Source: Armatimonadota bacterium (GTDB lineage: Bacteria; Bacteroidota; Ignavibacteria; OLB7). Taken from it: a stretch of 64,000 nt of DNA. The notes below the pieces were generated by a model, which saw only the letters and a program-made list of their open reading frames with translations, was not told the origin of the DNA and made no database searches. The position numbers and the translations under genes are program-made. Numbering within the stretch: the stretch's first letter is position 1; the number at the start of each line of letters is the position of its first letter. The DNA is taken from contig JADZEY010000060.1 of NCBI GenBank assembly GCA_020850315.1, positions 1 to 64,000 of the forward strand, written 5' to 3'. Of the stretch, positions 1 to 7,800 are shown in pieces.

Positions 1-53
1 GCTCAGTGGTAACTCCATGACGCTAATCTATGGTGAATATCCCTACCTTCGTA

Positions 54-644
54 CTACCTCTTCCGTCTCAAATATTTTCTCCCCAAACCACTCCCAGTTT
101 CGCATTCCAATTTATTTGGAGTATAAATCAAAGTTCCCCTTGTATCTTCAAAGCCTTTCATCTTTCCTGAAATACTAAAAGGTTGGCATGGGAAGCCAGC
201 TGTTAAAACATCATGAGGTGGAATTGTTGATAGATCAATGTTTGTTATATCCCCAAATGGAATTTCTCCAAAATTTAATTCATAAGTTTTTTGAGCATGT
301 TTGTTGAATTCGGAGCTAAAAACACATTTCCCCCCCAATTCTTGTAGTGGAATCCGAAAACCACCAATTCCTGCAAATAAGTCTATGAATGTGAAGCTGC
401 TGTTCTTAGGGGGAGGAAATGGGATGTCGAAACTGATTGGCAACAGCTCTTGGATATAGGGTTCGCGAATCAAACCCAGCTCGCCAGTTATGCGGCAAAA
501 ATAGTTCGCTGCTTCTTGTTTATAATGGCGAGAAACACCATTAGTGTGATTGTGAAGGTAATGAGTAAAATATGCTAAGTCATTATTAGCATTATTCTCT
601 ACATCAATTGCGAACTTCTGTTTTATGGTAGAGTATTTAGCCAT
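54..644 (-). pseudogene. Truncated C5 cytosine-specific DNA methyltransferase (N-terminal part only)
   Basis: Translation has FIDLFAGIGGFR (motif I) and GFPCQPFSISGKMKGFEDTRGTL (motif IV region), then diverges into ~22 unrelated residues and stops at 196 aa. Motifs VI-X are missing. Local sequence is AT-rich compared with the rest of the window. Confidence 0.75.
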
Positions 645-708
645 AACACTCCATGATTCTGCTTTAGTTCTGTTTTGTTATCACTGGCGTGCTTCAGTGA
701 TTGAATAC

Positions 709-2865
709 CTAAAATTTCATCACCTTCTCAATTCGCTCTTTTATTGTTTCTACCGTTGGAACAACTGCTTCCATTAATGTAAGGTTGTACGGGATTGGAA
801 TATCGGGCGTTGTTAGCCGCTCCACTGGGGCATCAAGGTATGCGAAGGCTTCTTGCGCTATTGTTGCGGCAATCTCGGCACCGAAACCGCAGGTTAGATT
901 GTCTTCATGCACAACAATGCAGCGGCTGGTTTTACGCACCGAACGCAGCACCGCTTCGCGATCCCACGGCATCACCGTCCGAAGGTCCAGAACCTCCACG
1001 CTGGCCTCTACGTTTGCGGCGGCCTCCAATGCCCGATGCACCATTTCGCCCCACGTCACTATCGTCACGTCGGTTCCTTCTTTCACCATGTTGGCAACGC
1101 CAAACGGGATCATGTAGTCATCGCCAGGATACGGGCGGCGAGCCTCTTTGGTATCCAGAAGTGCGCGATGCTCAAAAAAGAAGGTGGGGTCGTTGCTGCG
1201 AAGCGCGGTCCGCAATAAACCCACAGCGTCGGCAGCGTTGGAAGGGAACGCAACACACCACCCAATCAAATGTGCGTAGATAGATTCGCCGCTGACGGAG
1301 TGCCACGGATCCCCAGTCTTTTTTCCGAATCCAACCGGAATGCGCACCACCATCGGCGCGGCAAAATTGTTGGCGGTGCGCCAACGCATGGTTCCGCAAT
1401 CATTAATCTGCTCGTGGGCGGGATCGGCATACTTCCGGAACTGAATCTCCGGAACTGGCATCAGCCCCGCGATTGCCATGCCGACGGCACGGCCAATAAT
1501 CCCCTCTTCGTTCAGCGAAGTATCGAACACTCGCGACTCCCCAAACCGCACCTGCATATCTACCGTCGCGCCATGCACCCCCCCCTTTTTTCCCACATCC
1601 TCGCCAAACACCAGCAGACGGTTGTTCGCCTCCAGCTCCTGCATCAGCGTGCGGCGGACGGCATCAATCAAATTCATCCGCGGGCCGCTGGGCGCGGGCT
1701 GGTCGCTTCCGCGAAGCCGTGCGGCGTAGTTCTCAGCCCCTATCTCTGGAAGCTCACCTCCGGTTTTTTGCGCCTCTCCTTCGGTGTAATAGACGTTATC
1801 CTGCGCGGTGGCAATCGCTGGTTCGGGGGCAGCCGTGGCGCGCTCGGCAGCGGCGGCAACTTCGGCGGTGGCTTCGGCTTCCAATGCCTGCCACTGTTCG
1901 GGGGTCAGTATCCCGTTAGTAATCAGGTAATCATGCAGTTTCGGGAGCGGGTCGTTGGCGCGTTCATCGTGCAGAAGTTCGGGGGACTTGTAGGCCTGGG
2001 TGTCAACAAAGGAGTGGCCGCTTAAGCGTGGAACTTTTAGATGCAGCAGCACAGGGCCGTTCCCGGCGCGGATGTGCGCAACAGCATCGGCGATCAGTTT
2101 GGAGGTTTCTTCAGGGTCGGTTCCGCTTCCGCTTATCACCCGCAGGTCACGGAAGGAGCGCAGATTTTCGGCGATGTTCGCGCCGGGCGTTTGGTACGTA
2201 CCGGGAACAGAAATCCCGAAGCCGTTGTCTTCAATAAAAAACAGATAGGGGAGGCGGTTGACGGTGACGATGTTCAACGCTGCCCAAAATCCGTTGGTGG
2301 CGCAGGAACCATCCCCCCCCAGCGCGGCAGCGATTGCTCCATTCCATTCCTTCTGCTGCAACACCTCGGCACGGTAGCGGATTGCTTGCGCCCAGCCGGC
2401 AGCGGGTGAGTACTGCGCGCCAACATCGCCACTGGTTGGAAGCACCGTGGCCTTCCCGCGCGACGGCAGGTTATGCACCACCCCGATGTCGCGCCCTTCG
2501 CTGATTCCTCCGCTGCGCCCCATTGTGCTGCGCAATGCTTCCTCCGGCGTAAGCCCCTGCGCCAGCACAAACGGGCGGGAGCGGTAATAGACGGTGGCGG
2601 CATCGTGCGGATGATCCATCAGCACCCCAAGCAAAATCTGCGCAAGGTCATGCCCACGCGAAGAGAATTGGTAGGTGATAAGCCCGCCAGGAACCAGCTT
2701 CGATTCCTCAATATGATCCAGCGCACGGCTAACCAGTAGCTGGCGTGCAACCGCCGGCCAATCTATTGGCAATCCGGCTGTGGCTGCCGTGCCGTTGGTA
2801 GCCGTTGCCTTCGGTTTGCTGTTGGATGCTTTTGTTGTTGCCGCTGTGGTTGAACGTTTCGCCAT
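709..2865 (-). CDS. Fused E1 alpha/beta component of a 2-oxoacid (2-oxoisovalerate/pyruvate-type) dehydrogenase
   Basis: N-terminal half has the TPP-binding E1-alpha pattern (GGDGSCATNGFWAALNIVTVNRLPYLFFIEDN). C-terminal half has the E1-beta pattern (NLIDAVRRTLMQELEANNRLLVFGEDVGKKGGVHGAT ... VVHEDNLTCGFGAEIAATI). Start assigned at MAKRSTTAATT rather than the upstream in-frame start. Confidence 0.9.
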   Translation of the reverse strand: MAKRSTTAATTKASNSKPKATATNGTAATAGLPIDWPAVARQLLVSRALDHIEESKLVPGGLITYQFSSRGHDLAQILLGVLMDHPHDAATVYYRSRPFVLAQGLTPEEALRSTMGRSGGISEGRDIGVVHNLPSRGKATVLPTSGDVGAQYSPAAGWAQAIRYRAEVLQQKEWNGAIAAALGGDGSCATNGFWAALNIVTVNRLPYLFFIEDNGFGISVPGTYQTPGANIAENLRSFRDLRVISGSGTDPEETSKLIADAVAHIRAGNGPVLLHLKVPRLSGHSFVDTQAYKSPELLHDERANDPLPKLHDYLITNGILTPEQWQALEAEATAEVAAAAERATAAPEPAIATAQDNVYYTEGEAQKTGGELPEIGAENYAARLRGSDQPAPSGPRMNLIDAVRRTLMQELEANNRLLVFGEDVGKKGGVHGATVDMQVRFGESRVFDTSLNEEGIIGRAVGMAIAGLMPVPEIQFRKYADPAHEQINDCGTMRWRTANNFAAPMVVRIPVGFGKKTGDPWHSVSGESIYAHLIGWCVAFPSNAADAVGLLRTALRSNDPTFFFEHRALLDTKEARRPYPGDDYMIPFGVANMVKEGTDVTIVTWGEMVHRALEAAANVEASVEVLDLRTVMPWDREAVLRSVRKTSRCIVVHEDNLTCGFGAEIAATIAQEAFAYLDAPVERLTTPDIPIPYNLTLMEAVVPTVETIKERIEKVMKF

Positions 2866-3149
2866 TGTGAATATGCTTCGGAAATGGGTTGGTTGATGGA
2901 GAAGTGCAAAGATAGCCCAGCAGCGAAACCAGCGAAGAATGGACTGCCCCAAAATGTGTTACATGATGCGGTGGGCGCGGTAAATTTTGCTGTATCCTGA
3001 ATAGGATACTTGGTGATCGGGTGGCAATCTCAACTTTTTTTTTTCACCCTTTTCCCAACTGTGGCCGATTCCATCCGGTGGTGTGGCCGGCTGCCGATAC
3101 CTTAGTCCATGTGCGCTGCACTCGGCACCGCACAACTCACTAAGGTGTT

Positions 3150-4817
3150 ATGATGAAGACCAGTTTCCATGCAATAACCATCGGCCAAGCTCTGCTTCTT
3201 TTGTTGCTGCTGACCACCGCCGCCCGGACCCAAGACTTGGAGAAAGTCGGAACAGAAAGCCCGATAAAAGTTAGCGGTTCGGTTGGCGCGCGCGGCGTGG
3301 CCTACGGCGCGGAAGGGATTGCCGAACGCCGCAAGCCGTTCGGCTACACCCTTACCGGGAACCTCAACTTCAATTTCTACGACCTTGAACTCCCCTTCTC
3401 CTTTGTCTATGGCGACCAGGAGCGGGGCTTCAGCCAGCCGTTCAACCAGTTTGGCGTTAGCCCCCGCTACGGGTGGGCAACCGCTCACCTTGGATACCGG
3501 AGCATGACCCTAAGCCAGTACACGCTGGCCGGACATCAGTTTTTGGGAGCGGGGATTGAGCTGAATCCAGGGAAATTCCGCTTGGCGTTTATGAACGGGC
3601 GGTTCAATCGGGCAGTGGAAGAGGATACGGCGGAAATTGGTGTTCAGGAGCCGGCCTACGAGCGGACGGGGTTTGCGGGAAAAATCGGGTTCGGCAGCGA
3701 TGAAAACTTCGTTGACCTGATTGCACTTAAAGCAAAAGATGACCCCGCCTCGCTGAAAAATCAGCCGATTGGCTCGGAAACACTCCCCGGCGAAAACCTT
3801 GTGCTTGGCGCGGCGGCCCGCATCACCCCGGCATCGGGACTGAGCTTCGATCTGGATTTTGGGGTGAGCGACTACACCAGGGATGTTCGTGCGGACACCA
3901 TTGAGGTGGCCAGCGAGATCAGCCAGCTGGGCGGCGTAATCCAGCCGCGCACCTCCACCGCGGTGTACACCGCCATGACGCTTGCGGCCAACTACAGCTT
4001 CAGCGGCGGCGGCGTGCGCGCAAGCTACAGCCGGGTTGCCCCCGACTACCGCTCGATGGGGGCCTACTACATGAGCAACGATCTGGAGAGCTTCACCATC
4101 GCCCCGAACTTCAGCGCGTTCGATAGCAAGCTGAACGTGAACGCCAGCTTCGGCTGGAGCCACGACAACGTGCAGGGGAAGAAGAACGCCACCACCACAC
4201 GGCTGACCCCAAGCCTTGATCTGAACTGGAGCCCCTCGGCGGAGTTCGGGGTGTTTGCGCAGATCAGCAGTTTGATAACCAGCCAAGCCGCCGGCAATCT
4301 TCCGCTGAACGACACCACCCTCATGGATCAGCAAACTCCATCGCTGATGATTAGCCCGCGCTACTCCACCGGCGACAGCACCATCGGCCACAGCATCACC
4401 CTGACGGCATTGCACACCCTGCTGAGCGATGCCAACAGCTTCACCAAAACGTTCACCGAATACACCACCACCAGTGCCGATGCCGCCTACACCCTGGCCT
4501 TCCCCGCCAACGGGCTTAGCCTAACCGCCACAATCGGGACCAGCCGGTTGCAGAACGTTGGCGGCGAATTCTACACCAGCGGAGCATCGCTAAGTGGATC
4601 GAAAGAAATGGGGACCACGCTGAACATGAGCGGGTCGGTGGGGTTGGCATTCCAGCCCGCCGGAACCGCCGCCAACGCCACGCTTGGCACAAACTGGCGG
4701 CCAGCCGAAGGGCACAACGTCGGGCTGAACATCGCCGTCGGCAACGCCCCAGCCGGAACCAACAACAACAGCTTTACCGAATACACAGGAACCCTCAGCT
4801 ATGGCTACAATTTCTGA
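3150..4817 (+). CDS. Secreted/outer-membrane beta-barrel protein of unknown function
   Basis: N-terminal signal peptide (ITIGQALLLLLLLTTAARTQ), alternating amphipathic strands, C-terminal aromatic residue (SYGYNF). Confidence 0.75.
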   Translation: MMKTSFHAITIGQALLLLLLLTTAARTQDLEKVGTESPIKVSGSVGARGVAYGAEGIAERRKPFGYTLTGNLNFNFYDLELPFSFVYGDQERGFSQPFNQFGVSPRYGWATAHLGYRSMTLSQYTLAGHQFLGAGIELNPGKFRLAFMNGRFNRAVEEDTAEIGVQEPAYERTGFAGKIGFGSDENFVDLIALKAKDDPASLKNQPIGSETLPGENLVLGAAARITPASGLSFDLDFGVSDYTRDVRADTIEVASEISQLGGVIQPRTSTAVYTAMTLAANYSFSGGGVRASYSRVAPDYRSMGAYYMSNDLESFTIAPNFSAFDSKLNVNASFGWSHDNVQGKKNATTTRLTPSLDLNWSPSAEFGVFAQISSLITSQAAGNLPLNDTTLMDQQTPSLMISPRYSTGDSTIGHSITLTALHTLLSDANSFTKTFTEYTTTSADAAYTLAFPANGLSLTATIGTSRLQNVGGEFYTSGASLSGSKEMGTTLNMSGSVGLAFQPAGTAANATLGTNWRPAEGHNVGLNIAVGNAPAGTNNNSFTEYTGTLSYGYNF

Positions 4818-4818
4818 G

Positions 4819-7800
4819 ATGATGAACACCAACTACTCAGCCCAGAATGCGAAAAGAATGGCTGCGTTGGCTTCTTCGCCAATCGCTCTTTTTCTCCTTC
4901 TGCTTTGCCTGCTTCCCGTTGCTGCCGTTGCCCAAAACGACGTGCAGGTGGCAACCCTTGTGAAGCCCCCGTACTCACCCTACTTGTCGGACTACGTCGG
5001 CTTCGACAACAAAATTGTGATTACCCTAACCAACACCACCAACGTTGCGCAGAACGTCCGGCTGGTGGGGCAGGTAAAGGGGAAAGGGATCACCGTCACC
5101 ATCCCGAACAGCTTCATCCCAGCCGTGCCAATCGCGCTTGGCCCCAAAGCGGTGAAGGTGCTGATGGGTTCGCAACTGAAGGAGTATCTGAACCCCGACG
5201 TGCTGCAATTCAGCGGCATCAGCAAGCAGGAAGTGGTGCAGGGGAACGGCTTGCCGGAAGGGGATTACTCCATCTGCATCCAAGCATTGGACTTCAACAG
5301 CGGCGCGGCAAAATCGCTTGCGGCCCCGTCCGGTTGCGCCAATTTCAAGATCACCCACTACGAGCCGCCAACGCTGCAACAACCGGCCTGCAACAGCAAC
5401 GTGATCCCCAAAAATCCACAAAGCCAGCTGTTCAGTTGGACCGCCCCGGCCGGCGCGCCAGCGTTCAACATGGAGTACGTTCTGAAGATTGTGGAGGTGA
5501 TCCCCGCCAACACCAACCCCAATCAAGCAATGAACGCGGCCCCCAATCCCCCCTTCTTCGAGAAAGTGGTTCAGGGGACCTCCTACCTGTACGGCCCCAA
5601 CGATCCCGCATTGCAGAACGGCACCAAGTACGCCGTTCGGGTGACAGCGCGGAACAAAGGGGAGAGCAAGGAACTCAACTTCAAGAACAACGGCCACAGC
5701 GTTGTCTGCGCGTTCACCTACGGCCAAGCCCAGGCCGACAACCAACAGCAGAATGATCCCAACAACGACCAGCCCAACGACGACCCAAACAATGACCCCA
5801 ACGACGTTGACGAAAACTACGCCCCCCCGTGCGCCACACTGAACTGCGCACCGCAACCGCTTGCGGCTTCCACACCAAGCAACAAGGTCTATCAGGTTGG
5901 TGATGAAATCCAGATTGGATACTTCACGCTGAAGCTGACAAGCCTGAGTTCGGCCAGCGCGGGGAACTTGAGCGGCGAGGGAACCATTGACGCGCCGATC
6001 TTCCGGGTGAAGCTGAAAGCAACCTTCACCGGGCTGAAAGTCAACCCCAGCAACAAGGTCTATTCCGGCAAAGCGATTGGGAGCTACGACCCCGGCGCGC
6101 AGGTGGATGAAGCGATGAAAAACTTCACGAACAACCTGGGGAACATCGCTGCCGAGAAAGTGAAAACCGTCAGCGACTTCGTGAAGAGCAACCAGAAATA
6201 CATCGAGAACTTCGCGAACGTTGACGCGCAAGGGCTGCCGTTTGGCTGGAAGAAGATGGTGAACAGCAACATCCAACTGGTGAACGTGGCATCGGTGGAG
6301 TTCGCCCCCGACGGCGCGCGGATGAACGCATTCATGGAGGTCCCAATCCCCGAAGCACAGAACAAAATCCTGGCGTTTGGGCAAAAAAATATCTGCTTCC
6401 ACCCCACCGGGCTTTCGGTGGATGGATTGCAGAAACTGACGATGCTTGGCAACGATTACACCTTCCCCTGGGGCGACAAAATCACCCTGACGCTGAAGGC
6501 CGCAAACGGCGACAAAGGGACCTTTGTGAAGTGGGATTGCGAAGGCTACAAGGCAATGCAGGTGGATGGATTCTTCACCATCAAAAGCCAACTGATTGAG
6601 AAAGCCAACGGCGGCGGCGACGTGAAAGCCAGCTTCCTGTTCAGCAACGTGGGGGCGTGGGGCGATCTGTTGGGCGAGGTGGCGATGGACTCCTTTGTGG
6701 TGAAAGGGACCAAGGGCCTCACCTTCAGCTTCAACAAAGTGGTGCTGGATTTCAGCGACACCCGCAACGCCCAGGGGATGGCCTTCCCCGCCAACTACGC
6801 CGGCGGAACCGGAAACGACTGGCGCGGATTCTACTTCAAGGAGATCAAAGCACGCCTGCCGAAATTCTTGAAGAAGGATGCGAAGCAGGTGGAGATAGCA
6901 CTTGCCAACACCCTTATCAACAAAACCGGGTTCACCGGAACGGCAACCGTCCAACCGGTGTTCGATATCAACAAGGGGAGCGTTGGCGGGTGGGGATTTT
7001 CGATGGAGAAATTCGAGCTGGCGTTCCTGAATAACGGCCTGACAAAAGGTGAATTCATCGGGAAGATCAAGCTCCCCATTGCCGAGACAGGAATCGGCTA
7101 CAAGTGCCTTCTTTCCTCCAACGGCCCCAACCTAAAAACCGACTTCCAAGTCACCACGCTCGACACGATTAACGTCGCCATGTGGGGTGCCAAGCTGAAG
7201 TTGCTGGACGGCTCGAACATCAGCATCACCGCCGTGAACGACGACGTTACCGTGAAAGCCGTGATGAGCGGAAGCCTGACGTTGGACAAAAAATTTGTGG
7301 AGTTGAAATCGGTCAGCATCAAGATTCCTGGGGTGCAGTTCGAAAATCTGACGGTCCAGAACAAACCGCCGTACATCACCGCAACGCTGTTCAAGTTTGC
7401 CAGCCCGCAGAAGTGGTTTGCTGGGTTTCCGGTCTCGATCAACCCGCAGGACGGCATCCAGCTGAAGACGCAGGGGGATCAAGTTGGGCTGCGGCTGTCG
7501 TTCCACATCGGTTTGGACGGCAACAACCAAAGCGCGATCAGCGGCGGAACCGCCTTCACCATTTGGGGAAAGAAGACCGAGCAGCAAGGGAAGCAAACAT
7601 GGATACCGGCAATGCCGACGCTGGAGGAGATCAGCATCAACGCCGACGTTGCTGCGGTTCACATGGATGGGAAGATCAATCTGTACAACGGGGATCCAAC
7701 GTTTGGCGAAGGGTTTCGCGGGGCAATCAACGTGGAGTTCAAGCCGCTGCTGAAGCTGTCGGCCACGGTGCAGTTCGGCAGCACAGCATACCAGAACAAC

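Noticed and set aside
1-53. Transposon terminal inverted repeat next to the truncated methyltransferase
   Set aside because: Only 53 bp are visible beyond the stop; no partner repeat or transposase can be seen.
785-2409. Multiple + strand ORFs inside the E1 fusion gene
   Set aside because: They lie antisense to a strongly supported E1 alpha/beta coding sequence.
709-2865. E1 alpha and beta fusion as a sequencing error joining two genes
   Set aside because: The junction is continuous in one frame with a plausible linker, and such fusions are known, so I treat it as real.
3510-4415. 301-aa minus-strand ORF opposite the beta-barrel gene
   Set aside because: Antisense shadow ORF with biased composition and no start-region support.
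5026-6954. 642-aa minus-strand ORF opposite the giant protein gene
   Set aside because: Val/His/Gly-rich antisense translation typical of GC-rich coding DNA. The + strand frame has a signal peptide and natural composition over 5.9 kb.
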